Counted from the stretch's first letter, positions 44,223 through 54,687 are shown. The stretch is DNA of 64,000 nucleotides from Rodentibacter caecimuris (GCF_024622045.1 NZ_JANKBP010000005.1); one strand, 5' to 3'. Program-made: numbers and translations. Notes: generated by a model from the letters alone, not told the origin.

Positions 44223-45749
44223 ATGTCCCTTGCCATCGTTTATAGTCGAGCCTCCATGGGCGTACAAGCCCCGCTTGTTACGATTGAAGTCCATTTAAGT
44301 AACGGGAAACCCGGATTTACACTCGTGGGATTACCTGAAAAAACAGTCAAGGAAGCGCAAGACCGCGTGCGTAGCGCGTTAATCAACGCACAATTTAAAT
44401 ATCCGGCAAAACGTATCACTGTAAATCTCGCCCCGGCGGATTTACCCAAGGAAGGCGGGCGATTTGATTTACCCATTGCTATTGGAATTCTTGTGGCATC
44501 CGATCAATTAGACGGTAGCCGTTTAAAACAACTTGAGTTTGTCGGAGAATTGGCTCTAACAGGCCATCTGAGAGGGATTCACGGCGTCATTCCTGCTATT
44601 CTCGCCGCACAAAAATCCAAACGTGAACTGGTTATTGCTCAGCAAAATGCGAACGAAGCCTCATTAGTTTCGGAGCAAAATACCTATTTTGCTCAAACTT
44701 TACTTGATGTTGTGCAATTTCTTAATAATCAGAAAACACTGCCTCTTGCAACTGAATTAAGTCATGCAAGTGCGGTTAATTTCCATCATAATCACGTCGA
44801 TTTAACCGATATTATCGGACAACAACATGCTAAACGGGCTCTTACTATTGCCGCTGCCGGACAACACAATTTGCTTTTTCTTGGCCCTCCGGGAACCGGT
44901 AAAACGATGCTGGCAAGTCGTTTAACGACACTGTTGCCGGAAATGAGCACTCAGGAAGCCATTGAAACCGCCTCTGTAACAAGCCTCGTACACAATGAAT
45001 TAAATCTCCATAATTGGAAACAACGCCCATTTCGGGCACCACATCATAGTGCCTCTCTGCCGGCATTAGTCGGTGGAGGCACTATTCCCAAACCGGGAGA
45101 AATTTCCTTGGCACATAATGGCGTTCTGTTTTTAGACGAATTACCGGAATTTGAGCGAAAAGTACTTGATGCCCTGCGTCAACCGCTAGAAAGTGGCGAA
45201 ATTGTTATCTCACGAGCCAATGCCAAAATTCAATTTCCTGCACGCTTTCAATTGGTTGCAGCAATGAATCCCAGCCCAACCGGACATTATACCGGCACAC
45301 ATAACCGCACTTCACCCCAACAAATCATGCGCTATTTAAACCGCCTATCCGGGCCATTTTTAGATAGGTTTGATTTATCTATTGAAGTACCGTTACTACC
45401 ACAGGGGAGTTTACAACATTCGGACAATCGAGGCGAAACCAGTGAACAAGTGCGGGAAAAAGTATTAAGAGTACGGGAAATTCAATTAGCCCGAGCCGGA
45501 AAAATCAATGCTTATTTAACCAGTAAAGAGATTGAACGGGATTGTAAATTAGATGAAAAAGAAGCGTTATTTCTTGAAAACACATTAAATAAACTCGGGC
45601 TTTCCGTACGAGCCTACCATCGTATTCTGAAAGTCTCACGCACCATTGCCGATCTTAATGGAGAAAAACAAATTTCCCAACTTCATTTAGCAGAAGCATT
45701 GGGCTACCGTGCAATGGATCGATTACTACAAAAATTAAGCCATGCGTAA
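44223..45749 (+). CDS. comM: Competence protein ComM (AAA+ helicase)
   Basis: A 508-residue AAA+ helicase that aids branch migration and incorporation of donor DNA during natural transformation. Walker A is GPPGTGKT (about 218-225), Walker B FLDELPE, sensor NPSPTGH; the N-terminal Lon-like domain (GFTLVGLPEKTVKEA) and C-terminal Mg-chelatase block (RAYHRILKVSRTIADL) are visible. It has a CRP-S site and is not in an operon with engB, from which it is separated by a terminator. It contains two USS near 44765 and 45305. Confidence 0.95.
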   Translation: MSLAIVYSRASMGVQAPLVTIEVHLSNGKPGFTLVGLPEKTVKEAQDRVRSALINAQFKYPAKRITVNLAPADLPKEGGRFDLPIAIGILVASDQLDGSRLKQLEFVGELALTGHLRGIHGVIPAILAAQKSKRELVIAQQNANEASLVSEQNTYFAQTLLDVVQFLNNQKTLPLATELSHASAVNFHHNHVDLTDIIGQQHAKRALTIAAAGQHNLLFLGPPGTGKTMLASRLTTLLPEMSTQEAIETASVTSLVHNELNLHNWKQRPFRAPHHSASLPALVGGGTIPKPGEISLAHNGVLFLDELPEFERKVLDALRQPLESGEIVISRANAKIQFPARFQLVAAMNPSPTGHYTGTHNRTSPQQIMRYLNRLSGPFLDRFDLSIEVPLLPQGSLQHSDNRGETSEQVREKVLRVREIQLARAGKINAYLTSKEIERDCKLDEKEALFLENTLNKLGLSVRAYHRILKVSRTIADLNGEKQISQLHLAEALGYRAMDRLLQKLSHA

Positions 45750-45814
45750 CCATATTCTAGAAACATAGGATAAACCTGAAAATTCTTGTTTATTTGTTTA
45801 TTACTGTCTTGAAA

Positions 45815-45845
45815 AATCTAAGGGCGTATATAACGCCCTTAGATT
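45815..45845. terminator. Bidirectional terminator between comM and nfuA
   Basis: A 13-base perfect stem AATCTAAGGGCGT and its complement, small loop, between the convergent genes. A-rich on one side and T-rich on the other. Confidence 0.85.
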
Positions 45846-45868
45846 AGAAATAATCAATAACAAATAAC

Positions 45869-46453
45869 TTAATAATAAGAATGTTCCCCACGCTGATGCT
45901 CGGTAACATCTTTCGCCCCTTTTAATTCATTAGGGAATAAGCCGACCAGTTGTTTTTCTACGCCATCTTTTAATGTTACATCCACCATCGAACAACCATT
46001 ACAACCACCACCGAATTGTAGAACGGCATAGCCGTCTTCCGTAATTTCAATCAATGTGATTCGACCACCGTGGCTTGCCAATTGTGGGTTTATTTGGGTT
46101 TGAATGACATACTCTACACGTTCAATTAATGGTGCATCGTCCGCCACTTTACGCATTTTCGCATTTGGTGCTTTTAACGTAAGCTGCGCGCCCAATTCTT
46201 CCGTCACATAATCAATTTCAGCTTCTTCCAAAAAAGGTAAACTCACCTCATCAACAAAGGCGGAAAAAGTATCATATTTCATTTCTACATCACTTTCTTC
46301 TACTGCATTTGGTGGGCAGTAGGACACACCACACTCCGCATTTGGCGTACCCGGGTTCACCACAAAAATACGAATATTTGTGCCCTCTTCTTGGGTATCC
46401 AATAATTTGCGAAAATGTTCCTGCGCCGCTTTTGAAATAGCAATTTGTTCCAT
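45869..46453 (-). CDS. nfuA: Fe-S biogenesis protein NfuA
   Basis: A 194-residue Fe-S carrier: degenerate A-type scaffold N-terminal domain (residues 1-95) and a C-terminal Nfu domain with CNGC (GGCNGCSMVDV). Delivers 4Fe-4S clusters to client proteins. In H. influenzae it lies after comF as the last gene of the com operon (once called comG); here about 100 bases separate it, and it may have its own promoter. Confidence 0.95.
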   Translation of the reverse strand: MEQIAISKAAQEHFRKLLDTQEEGTNIRIFVVNPGTPNAECGVSYCPPNAVEESDVEMKYDTFSAFVDEVSLPFLEEAEIDYVTEELGAQLTLKAPNAKMRKVADDAPLIERVEYVIQTQINPQLASHGGRITLIEITEDGYAVLQFGGGCNGCSMVDVTLKDGVEKQLVGLFPNELKGAKDVTEHQRGEHSYY

Positions 46454-46553
46454 AAATATTCCTTAATACTTGAGAAAATTTGTCAGAAATGATACGCCTA
46501 CCTCAGTATTTTTTCCACTTTTTTATCACAATCACTCTTATCATTTAACCCGA

Positions 46554-47252
46554 TTAAACGCGTGCCAGCCCCCATACTTGAATTTCCCGAACACCGAGAC
46601 TACGCAATAATTTCGCAATCTCATTGAGTGTACTTCCCGTAGTAATCACATCATCTAGCAAAGCTACTCTCTGATAGGGAAAAGGTTTGGAAAGATCGAT
46701 TTTAAACGCGTTTTTCAAATTCTGACGACGTATCGCAGCACTTAAGCCACGCTGGGTATGCGTATGTTTCACACGTTTAACAATATGGGATAGACAAGGA
46801 ATTTCAAGCCATCGACTGATAGTTTTCGCCAATAAATCCGCTTGATTATAGCCACGTTGCCATTGACGAAGATGATAAAGTGGCACCGGAATAATTGCTT
46901 GAGGAAAGGTTAAACCATGGTTACGCCTTGCCTCATAAACAGACAATAAAAGCAAACAAGCCAAAGTACGATCAAGCCAAAATTGTTTTTGATATTTGAA
47001 ACGATGAATTAAACGGGAAAGCGATTCGTCATAGTGTCCAACAATTACCATGCGATCCCAAGCAAATTCATTATTTCCACAACGACCACAATAGCGGCTG
47101 AAATGTTGCAATGGCGCACCACAGCCACCGCAATAGACATATTGTTTAATTTGTCTTTGACAAGTCGAACACAATCCATTTTGACCTTGTTTTAATGAGG
47201 ATTGGCACAGCATGCAATTAAACCGAAAAAACGCACTAAAATCTAACTGCAC
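46554..47252 (-). CDS. comF: Competence protein ComF, phosphoribosyltransferase-like
   Basis: A 232-residue protein with an N-terminal zinc-finger (CMLCQSS, CSTC, CGGCGAP, CGRCG) and a phosphoribosyltransferase fold ending in the PRPP loop VALLDDVITTGST. Needed for DNA uptake into the cytosol in H. influenzae. It begins two bases after comE. Its zinc Cys pairs are complete. Confidence 0.93.
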   Translation of the reverse strand: MQLDFSAFFRFNCMLCQSSLKQGQNGLCSTCQRQIKQYVYCGGCGAPLQHFSRYCGRCGNNEFAWDRMVIVGHYDESLSRLIHRFKYQKQFWLDRTLACLLLLSVYEARRNHGLTFPQAIIPVPLYHLRQWQRGYNQADLLAKTISRWLEIPCLSHIVKRVKHTHTQRGLSAAIRRQNLKNAFKIDLSKPFPYQRVALLDDVITTGSTLNEIAKLLRSLGVREIQVWGLARV

Positions 47253-47254
47253 TT

Positions 47255-48622
47255 TTATTTCCTTTTATCTGCCGTTTTTTGTTTCAATCCTTTTAAACTT
47301 TCGCCTTGTTTTAAAATACGCGGCGTAACAAAAATGACCAATTCACGTTTTTGGTGACGTTCACTTTCTTTACTAAATAAATGCTTTACCAGTGGGATAT
47401 CGCCCAATACTGGAACTTTATCAATCCCTTTCGTGATCGTGTCATGAAACACCCCGCCCAATACGATGGTTTCGCCATCTTTCGCAAAAACCTGAGTATT
47501 AATTTCCTGTTTATCGATGGACACAATCTCGTTATTTTGTTGCCCATAGGATATTCGATTACCCGGTGAGTTTTGACTAACCAATAAATCAAGTAGGATA
47601 TTGTTATCCTTGGAAATATGCGGTGTCACTTCTAAGCCTAATACAGCCTCACGAAATTCAACGGTTTGTATATCACTTTTGCCCTTGACGACATAAGGAA
47701 TCTCAGTACCTTGCTTAATACTTGCACTTTTTTTATTCGTTGTCAGTAACCTTGGACTGGCTATAATCTCTACGTTATTTTCACGTTCAAGTGCGGTTAA
47801 TTCCAAATCCAATAATCTCCCGTTAATTTTCGCCACTTGCAATGCGAGAGAACCAGCAGGAGTAGTACTCGTTGCAAAATTGATATTTAAATTATCCGCT
47901 ATATTGGCAAAACCGTTAGCAGCAAGGCTACCGCCCACCCGATGCGCATTCTCCGTTGGCGTAAAAATTCCCCAACGCACACCTAATTCTTTAAGACTTT
48001 CATCCGTAATGGTTACAATGCGAGCTTCAATAGCGATTTGTTCAATAGGTTTATCTAACTCAGCAATGAGTTTTACCAGATTTTTAACGGATTTTGCGTC
48101 ATCTTGAATGATTAATAAATTACTGCGATCATCAAAAGCAATACTTCCTGAAGCAGACAATAAAGACCCACTACCGGTGGTGAGCGATTTCATCACCTCT
48201 GACGCTTTCGCAAAATTCAATTTAATTGTTTTGCTCACAAGAGAAGGTTCAATCTGCTTTATGTTCGCCAACACTTCGTTCTCTGTGGGCTGCAATGACG
48301 TTTCAGAGAAAACCACGTCCTTTTTTCCTAAATAATAAATATCATCTTCCAGCCGTAACGAAAGCCCTTTCATTTTTGCAACAGAACGCAATACACGATC
48401 AAAATCTACATTATCTAATTGTAATGAAAGCGAATCGTCCAATGCATCATCAATAATTAAATTAGCTCCTTGCACTAAAGCAAGTTCTTGTAAGGCTGAC
48501 ACCATCGGCGCCTGTTTCAAACGAATAGAAAAAACCTGATTTTCCTTAAACTCTGCCGCTACCTCATTGCCACAACAAAAACACAGAAAAAAGAGACCGC
48601 ACTTTTTTATCCACACTTTCAT
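47255..48622 (-). CDS. comE: Secretin ComE (PilQ)
   Basis: The outer membrane secretin through which the type IV pilus and DNA pass, 455 residues. A signal peptide is followed by a short N0/N1 pair and the C-terminal secretin domain (VPVLGDIPLVKHLFSKE, the family mark). It is shorter than PilQ of Pseudomonas. It starts nine bases after comD. A USS lies within, about 47790. Confidence 0.95.
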   Translation of the reverse strand: MKVWIKKCGLFFLCFCCGNEVAAEFKENQVFSIRLKQAPMVSALQELALVQGANLIIDDALDDSLSLQLDNVDFDRVLRSVAKMKGLSLRLEDDIYYLGKKDVVFSETSLQPTENEVLANIKQIEPSLVSKTIKLNFAKASEVMKSLTTGSGSLLSASGSIAFDDRSNLLIIQDDAKSVKNLVKLIAELDKPIEQIAIEARIVTITDESLKELGVRWGIFTPTENAHRVGGSLAANGFANIADNLNINFATSTTPAGSLALQVAKINGRLLDLELTALERENNVEIIASPRLLTTNKKSASIKQGTEIPYVVKGKSDIQTVEFREAVLGLEVTPHISKDNNILLDLLVSQNSPGNRISYGQQNNEIVSIDKQEINTQVFAKDGETIVLGGVFHDTITKGIDKVPVLGDIPLVKHLFSKESERHQKRELVIFVTPRILKQGESLKGLKQKTADKRK

Positions 48623-48630
48623 ATTTTCTC

Positions 48631-49020
48631 CTAGAATCGAAGATCAATCTGATCTGTTTGTTCACATCGTCCCGATTTTGAATACTGCAAATGAACGCTA
48701 TCTTTGTGAATCTGTTGCAACAGATACCCTTCCTGCCCCAAACGCTGCCCTTGTTTAACAACAATTAATTGCTGATTAATATCTAAAAACAATGCCTTAG
48801 GCGACTGTTTATAGAGAATGACCCCAACCAGTTTTAGCCGATTAAAAGGGCTTTCAGACGCAAAAGAAGGTTCATTAAAAGCACATTTTGTTGTCTGTGT
48901 TTTAGCCCCTTCTATTAGCTTCTCCGGTTGCCGTTGCGAATGATTAAAAGGATCGACTGCGATAACATTTAGGCTGACAAAAAGACAACATAAACTAAGT
49001 AAATGACGAAATATTGGCAC
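48631..49020 (-). CDS. comD: ComD (PilP-like)
   Basis: A 129-residue periplasmic partner of the secretin. A signal peptide ends near residue 21 (LNVIAVDPF). The C-terminal half contains the PilP strand VGVILYKQSPKALFL. It lies three bases after comC and its small size matches H. influenzae ComD. Confidence 0.85.
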   Translation of the reverse strand: MPIFRHLLSLCCLFVSLNVIAVDPFNHSQRQPEKLIEGAKTQTTKCAFNEPSFASESPFNRLKLVGVILYKQSPKALFLDINQQLIVVKQGQRLGQEGYLLQQIHKDSVHLQYSKSGRCEQTDQIDLRF

Positions 49021-49023
49021 GTT

Positions 49024-49542
49024 CTATTCCTCAATGTTGAGTGGTAAAATTAAGTGACATTGCACTCTCCCTCCTTCCACTTTTTGCATATCCAATTGCG
49101 CAAAAAAAAGCGCCTTTTGCTGCGTTAAAAGTGCAGTAAGAAAATTATGTAAATATTGAAAATATCCTTCCAATTGAATCTGTAAAACAGGACGGGATGA
49201 GAAATCCCATTGATAAGCAACGAGTTCAACCTCATCATTTAGCAGATCATGGATCTGCTCATCCAATGCAATAATCCGTTTGGTTAATTGCGGAGATAAT
49301 TCATGCCGCTCAGAATGCTGTTTGAGCGTAGCAAGCAATTTTTCTTGGTGTGTTAATTCGGTAGATTGTTTTATCACCTCTAGTGTGATCGCTTGCCGCT
49401 GCCAATAACTTTGCCAAAGATCTAAAACAACGGAAAAATTGACCGCACTTAGACAACATATAAAAAATCCCCAGTGATAAATTTTTGGCAGCATTAATCC
49501 TCTTTCAACAAAGGGATAACGTTGCTTGATGAACCTTTTCAC
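49024..49542 (-). CDS. comC: ComC (PilO-like)
   Basis: A 172-residue inner membrane protein of the pilus alignment complex. One span at about residues 25-45 (WGFFICCLSAVNFSVVLDL) is followed by a coiled-coil-rich periplasmic part. It is 12 bases after comB. Identification rests mainly on operon position and layout. Confidence 0.83.
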   Translation of the reverse strand: MKRFIKQRYPFVERGLMLPKIYHWGFFICCLSAVNFSVVLDLWQSYWQRQAITLEVIKQSTELTHQEKLLATLKQHSERHELSPQLTKRIIALDEQIHDLLNDEVELVAYQWDFSSRPVLQIQLEGYFQYLHNFLTALLTQQKALFFAQLDMQKVEGGRVQCHLILPLNIEE

Positions 49543-49554
49543 TTTTTGTTCCTC

Positions 49555-50067
49555 TTATTTCTCGTTCACTTCAGGAGAAAGATCAAACTGAAAAACCCAA
49601 CGTCCTTGTTCGGGTTGAAATTGGGTGAGTTTGAAAGAAGCAAAATGCCGGCTTAAAAACTCACGAAACGTTTCAAATTCCTCTTTTGTCACACAAAATC
49701 CATTAAGCCGAATCCCTTCCTCATTAAAACTCAATGCCTCTAGCTCCCCTTGTTGAAGAGGTAACCGGGGTAATAGCGAAATCACTTGTTCCACTCTATT
49801 CGGTGAAATTTCCTGTAATTCCGTTAAATTCCGTATGGTCTGCTTAACTTCGGTGATTTGCTGAACGGTTTGGGAGAGGCGTTTTTTCTGCTCTATAAAA
49901 AATTGCTGTTGAGTGTTTAATTCACCCTGTTGTTGCCGTTGAAATGCTGTCAATACAGCATATAGGGCAACCCCTACTATTAACACGGCAAACATTTTTA
50001 CTATAAATAAGCACAATAACCTCTGATATTTCTCTAACCGCCAAGGTAGTAAATTAATCCCGTTCAT
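49555..50067 (-). CDS. comB: ComB (PilN-like)
   Basis: A 170-residue inner membrane protein. The hallmark INLLPWRLEK at the N-terminus binds the PilM-like ComA; one span follows, then a coiled coil. I start at the ATG at 50067 (MNGINLLPW), which overlaps comA by 14 bases; the frame's longer start lacks a role. Confidence 0.87.
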   Translation of the reverse strand: MNGINLLPWRLEKYQRLLCLFIVKMFAVLIVGVALYAVLTAFQRQQQGELNTQQQFFIEQKKRLSQTVQQITEVKQTIRNLTELQEISPNRVEQVISLLPRLPLQQGELEALSFNEEGIRLNGFCVTKEEFETFREFLSRHFASFKLTQFQPEQGRWVFQFDLSPEVNEK

Positions 50068-50881
50068 CGCCCGCTCCACTTGAAGATGCTGTTGAGACAA
50101 GAGAATTATTCTGTACCCAATCTATTCGCCACAACGCGTTACCTAAAGCAATAAAAGGAATATCCGTTTTCACTTGCCGCCAATTTTCCGGCAAATCGGT
50201 TTGCTCGACATTCGTAGTTCGATAAACATAGACATACTCAATTTCAACATTAAAACGTTGGCAAAATTTGCTATAAAGTGCGGTTAAATTTTCCGATGTT
50301 TGTAAAAACTGTTGGCTATGAGCCGTATCCGTAAGGGCAAAACAGTGGGATTCGTCTTGATATAAATATAAAGAATTTTCCTGAACGTCTCCTAAAAGAA
50401 AGCGGAATGCGCGCATCATTGAGTGATAAGCAACATCTAAGACATTAAGTAATAATTCCTCACCGATCCGCTGAGTTTCACAGGCTATTTGCCGACGAAT
50501 GGCATAGATATCGAGATGAAAACCTTGTTTTAAATCAATGGTGAGATAATCAAACCAAAGTTCCTCAAGAGGAATGGGTAATTCTTCTTGCAAAATAAAC
50601 CTGCACTGTTGCTCACATTCTTGTGCGTTTAATGCATGCGGTAAGATTAAGTTTTTTGACCAAGTGAGATAAGGTGAAACACAACCGACGAGATACAACT
50701 GCAAGCGATTTTGTGGAAAATCCTGCATTACACGTGCGATTAATTGCTCTTTGATGTTTGTTTCACTCATCAAAAATGAAAGAAATTGAACTTGTTTTAG
50801 GTTATCTAACCAAACAAATTGAACATGGCTATGTTGTTGATACACACCAACTTGCACGATTTTCCGTTTTTTATAAGACAT
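50054..50881 (-). CDS. comA: ComA (PilM-like)
   Basis: A 275-residue cytosolic actin-fold protein of the pilus alignment complex, first gene of the comA-F operon. PilM motifs are weak (EELPIPLEELWFDYL, and a phosphate-loop-like SSGAGDERD end). It diverges from mrcA. I found no strong CRP-S site upstream, only a degenerate TGTGATTTTATTTATGCT at about 50944. A USS lies at about 50277. Confidence 0.87.
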   Translation of the reverse strand: MSYKKRKIVQVGVYQQHSHVQFVWLDNLKQVQFLSFLMSETNIKEQLIARVMQDFPQNRLQLYLVGCVSPYLTWSKNLILPHALNAQECEQQCRFILQEELPIPLEELWFDYLTIDLKQGFHLDIYAIRRQIACETQRIGEELLLNVLDVAYHSMMRAFRFLLGDVQENSLYLYQDESHCFALTDTAHSQQFLQTSENLTALYSKFCQRFNVEIEYVYVYRTTNVEQTDLPENWRQVKTDIPFIALGNALWRIDWVQNNSLVSTASSSGAGDERD

Positions 50882-50985
50882 CAGTATATGCTTTTCCTAT
50901 TATTTGGACGGTGAATCTTTTATACTTGTTAGCCAAATCATAATGTGATTTTATTTATGCTCATCAATCAAGAGAGAATTCTACG

Positions 50986-53607
50986 ATGCGGATCGCAAAA
51001 TTAATATTTAGCAGTCTCTTAACCTTATGTATTTTAGGGTTAGCAATAGGGGGGGGATTATATGTCCACCTCAAATCTGAATTACCTTCAGTGGAAAGTT
51101 TAAAAACCGTTGAATTACAACAACCGATGCAAATTTATACGGCTGATGGGAAATTAATCGGTGAAGTTGGCGAGCAACGCCGTATTCCGGTGAAATTAGA
51201 AAATGTACCACAACGTTTAATTGAGGCATTTTTAGCCACGGAAGACAGCCGTTTTTATGATCACCACGGTTTAGATCCGGTGGGAATTACGCGAGCGCTA
51301 TTTGTTGCAATAAGCAATGGTGGAGCTTCACAGGGAGCAAGTACCATTACGCAACAGTTGGCACGTAATTTTTTCTTAACTCCGGAAAAAACATTGATAC
51401 GTAAAGCGAGAGAGGCTGTGCTTGCCATTGAAATAGAGAACGCATTAAGCAAACAGGAAATTCTTGAGCTTTATTTAAACAAAATTTTCTTAGGTTACCG
51501 CTCTTACGGTGTTGCCGCTGCAGCTCAAACCTATTTTGGTAAATCCTTAGACGAACTCACTTTGTCCGAGATGGCAGTGATTGCCGGCTTACCGAAAGCG
51601 CCTTCCACAATGAATCCATTGTATTCGCCGAAACGGGCTGAAGAGCGTCGTAATATCGTTTTAGCCCGTATGTTAGATGAAAAATATATTACTAAAGAAG
51701 AATACGATATCGCTCTCAAAGAACCGATTAATGCCAGTTATCACGGAGCCAAGTTTGATTTTCGGGCGGATTATGTCACCGAAATGGTACGTCAGGAAAT
51801 GGTAAAACGTTTCGGGGAAGAAAATGCCTATACTCGAGGCTATAAAGTGTTTACTACCGTGCTTTCTAAAGATCAAGCGGAAGCACAAAAAGCAGTGCGT
51901 AATAATTTGATTAACTACGATATGCGCCATGGTTGGCGTGGCGGCGCACCGCTATGGAAAAAAGGTGAAGCGGCATGGGATAATGAACGCATTGTGGCTT
52001 TCTTAAGAAAATTACCGAATTCCGAACCTTTTGTGCCGGCTGCCGTCACTTCATTAAGCAAAAATGGAGCTGAATTGTTACTGGCAAATAATCAAACGAT
52101 GACCCTTTCATCTAATGCGATGCGTTGGGCGGGAAAAGCACCGGTAAAAATCGGTGATCAAATTTGGATTCGCCAACGCGATAACGGTGAATGGATTTTA
52201 GGACAAATTCCGGCGGCTAACTCTGCCTTGGTGTCCTTAAATTCCGATAATGGCGCAATTGAGGCCTTAGTCGGTGGCTTTAGCTTCGAGCAAAGCAAAT
52301 TTAACCGTGCGACACAATCTTTAGTTCAAGTGGGCTCTTCTATCAAACCGTTTATTTATGCCGCCGCTTTAGAAAAAGGTTTAACCCTTTCTAGCGTATT
52401 ACAAGATAGCCCGATTTCAATCTCCAAACCAGGACAAGCCGTATGGAACCCTAAAAACTCACCGGATCGCTATGATGGTCCGATGCGTTTGCGTGTGGGG
52501 TTGGGTCAATCAAAAAATATGATCGCGATTCGCGCTTTACAAACAGCCGGTATTAGTTTCACCGCTGATTTCTTACAACGTTTCGGGTTTAAACGGGAAC
52601 AATACTTTGCCAGTGAGGCTTTGGCATTGGGTGCCGCCTCTTTTACCCCGCTGGAAATGGCTCGGGCTTATGCCGTGTTTGATAATGGCGGTTTTTTAAT
52701 TGATCCTTATATTATTGAAAAAATTCAGGATAATACCGGCAAGGATTTATTTATCGCTAATCCGAAAATTGCTTGTATCACTTGTAATAATATTCCGGTG
52801 ATTTATGGCGAAACCAAAGATAAAATTGATGGTTTCCAAAATATCGCCGAAGTGGCAAAACCGGATGACTTAAAAGCAGCCAAAGGAAATACCAATACCG
52901 ATACGGAAGAAGGTGACGTCCAACCTGAAAACGTGCCGGATTTACCGGAGTTACAAGCGCAAGGCGGGGCATTAAATGATGATGCTATTGATTTAATGGC
53001 AAGTGGCAAAGATGCTACATCAAAAGTAGAATATGCTCCCCGTGTTATCAGTGGTGAACTTGCTTTCTTAATCCGTAGTGCATTAAATACGGCAATTTAC
53101 GGCGAACAAGGATTAAGTTGGAAAGGGACAAGTTGGCGGATGTCAAAAGAAATCAAGCAACGCAAAGATATTGGCGGTAAAACCGGTACAACGAACAATT
53201 CAAAAGTGGCTTGGTATGCAGGATTTGGCGCCAACTTAGTCACCACGACCTACGTAGGTTTCGATGATAATAAACGTGTATTGGGTCGTGGGGAATCCGG
53301 CGGTAAAACGGCAATGCCGGTATGGATTGCTTACATGAAAGTCGCCCTTGCCGATATTCCGGAACGAAACCTTGATTTACCACCGAATATCATGGAAAAA
53401 ACCATTGATAGTAGCTCGGGTTTACTTTCAGAATATGGTGGACGTAAGGAATACTTTATCGTGGGTACAGAACCGAAACGCACCTATATTGCCGAAATGA
53501 TGGAACGTGGCTATTATGTACCGCCTGAATTACAGCAACGCTTAAATGGCGGCTCAGGGAAAACGCAAGATGCGGTGCCTGCGGCACAACCGGAAGAATT
53601 ATTCTAA
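50986..53607 (+). CDS. mrcA: Penicillin-binding protein 1A
   Basis: An 873-residue bifunctional peptidoglycan synthase. The N-terminal span precedes a glycosyltransferase domain with EDSRFYDHHG and ASTITQQLARN; the transpeptidase domain has SSIKPFIY (SXXK), SKN and KTGTTN motifs. It diverges from comA, as in H. influenzae. A USS pair terminator follows at 53618. Confidence 0.96.
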   Translation: MRIAKLIFSSLLTLCILGLAIGGGLYVHLKSELPSVESLKTVELQQPMQIYTADGKLIGEVGEQRRIPVKLENVPQRLIEAFLATEDSRFYDHHGLDPVGITRALFVAISNGGASQGASTITQQLARNFFLTPEKTLIRKAREAVLAIEIENALSKQEILELYLNKIFLGYRSYGVAAAAQTYFGKSLDELTLSEMAVIAGLPKAPSTMNPLYSPKRAEERRNIVLARMLDEKYITKEEYDIALKEPINASYHGAKFDFRADYVTEMVRQEMVKRFGEENAYTRGYKVFTTVLSKDQAEAQKAVRNNLINYDMRHGWRGGAPLWKKGEAAWDNERIVAFLRKLPNSEPFVPAAVTSLSKNGAELLLANNQTMTLSSNAMRWAGKAPVKIGDQIWIRQRDNGEWILGQIPAANSALVSLNSDNGAIEALVGGFSFEQSKFNRATQSLVQVGSSIKPFIYAAALEKGLTLSSVLQDSPISISKPGQAVWNPKNSPDRYDGPMRLRVGLGQSKNMIAIRALQTAGISFTADFLQRFGFKREQYFASEALALGAASFTPLEMARAYAVFDNGGFLIDPYIIEKIQDNTGKDLFIANPKIACITCNNIPVIYGETKDKIDGFQNIAEVAKPDDLKAAKGNTNTDTEEGDVQPENVPDLPELQAQGGALNDDAIDLMASGKDATSKVEYAPRVISGELAFLIRSALNTAIYGEQGLSWKGTSWRMSKEIKQRKDIGGKTGTTNNSKVAWYAGFGANLVTTTYVGFDDNKRVLGRGESGGKTAMPVWIAYMKVALADIPERNLDLPPNIMEKTIDSSSGLLSEYGGRKEYFIVGTEPKRTYIAEMMERGYYVPPELQQRLNGGSGKTQDAVPAAQPEELF

Positions 53608-53617
53608 TTATTTATCA

Positions 53618-53650
53618 CAAAAGTGCGGTTAATTTTAACCGCACTTTTTT
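53618..53650. terminator. Inverted USS pair acting as terminator
   Basis: A perfect stem AAAAGTGCGGTTAA/TTAACCGCACTTTT with a T run, between mrcA and rlmJ. Confidence 0.85.
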
Positions 53651-53667
53651 AACTCAAAGGGACAACT

Positions 53668-54513
53668 ATGCTCAGTTATCGACACTCCTTCCATGCAGGA
53701 AATCATGCCGATGTATTAAAACACATTGTGTTAATGTTAATTTTAGAAAACCTGAAACTCAAAGAAAAAGGATTCTATTATTTAGATACCCACTCCGGTG
53801 TGGGGCGTTATCGCTTATCCTCAAACGAAGCCGAAAAAACCGGTGAATATAAAGAAGGAATCGGGCGTTTGTGGGAACAAACTGATTTACCCGAAGAATT
53901 AACCCGCTATGTTAATTTAATTAAAGGTCTTAATAACGGCGGTAAAACGCTCCGCTATTATGCCGGATCGCCAATGATTGCGGCACAATTATTGCGACCT
54001 CAAGATCGTGCATTACTCACGGAATTACACCCCAGCGACTTCCCCCTACTACGCAATAATTTTAAAGAATTTAAAAATATCTCGGTAAAATGCGATAACG
54101 GATTCCAACAAGTAAAATCAACATTGCCACCTAAGGAACGACGGGGTCTCGTGTTAATCGATCCGCCCTACGAACTTAAGGAAGATTACGATTTGGTGGT
54201 AAAAGCGGTGGAAGAAGGTTACAAGCGATTTGCCACTGGCACTTATGCTATCTGGTATCCTGTGGTGCTACGCCAACAAACGAAGCGTATTTTTAAAGGT
54301 TTAGAAGCCAGCGGCATTCGTAAAATTCTAAAAATTGAATTGGCCGTACGCCCTGATAGTGATCAACGGGGTATGACAGCAAGTGGTATGGTGATCATCA
54401 ACCCGCCTTGGACACTAGAAAACCAAATGAGGGAGATTTTACCTTATTTAGTAAAAACACTCATACCAGAAGGAACAGGTAGTTGGACGGTAGAATGGAT
54501 TACTCCAGAGTAA
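53668..54513 (+). CDS. rlmJ: 23S rRNA (adenine2030-N6)-methyltransferase RlmJ
   Basis: Methylates A2030 of 23S rRNA, 281 residues. The start MLSYRHSFHAGNHADVLKHI, the SAM-binding YLDTHSGVG and the catalytic DPPYE are visible. It was first linked to DNA uptake for nutrition as YhiR. A USS lies just after its stop (about 54530). Confidence 0.95.
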   Translation: MLSYRHSFHAGNHADVLKHIVLMLILENLKLKEKGFYYLDTHSGVGRYRLSSNEAEKTGEYKEGIGRLWEQTDLPEELTRYVNLIKGLNNGGKTLRYYAGSPMIAAQLLRPQDRALLTELHPSDFPLLRNNFKEFKNISVKCDNGFQQVKSTLPPKERRGLVLIDPPYELKEDYDLVVKAVEEGYKRFATGTYAIWYPVVLRQQTKRIFKGLEASGIRKILKIELAVRPDSDQRGMTASGMVIINPPWTLENQMREILPYLVKTLIPEGTGSWTVEWITPE

Positions 54514-54687
54514 AACAATACACAATTTGACCGCACTTGAAATATATTTTTAAGACTAATCTAACAAAAGTCGGGATGATTTATCCCGACTCATTAAGAG
54601 AAAATATTGAGAGTGTAGCGTGTTATGTAATATTCATAACATTGAAGGTTTTAGAAATATCTTCTCCCGATATTCATAAGTGCCACA

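Noticed and set aside
50941..50962. A CRP-like site (TGTGATTTTATTTATGCT) before comA, about 40 bases from a possible -10.
   Set aside because: Only one half fits; the other half matches neither CRP-N nor CRP-S well. I did not list it as a feature.
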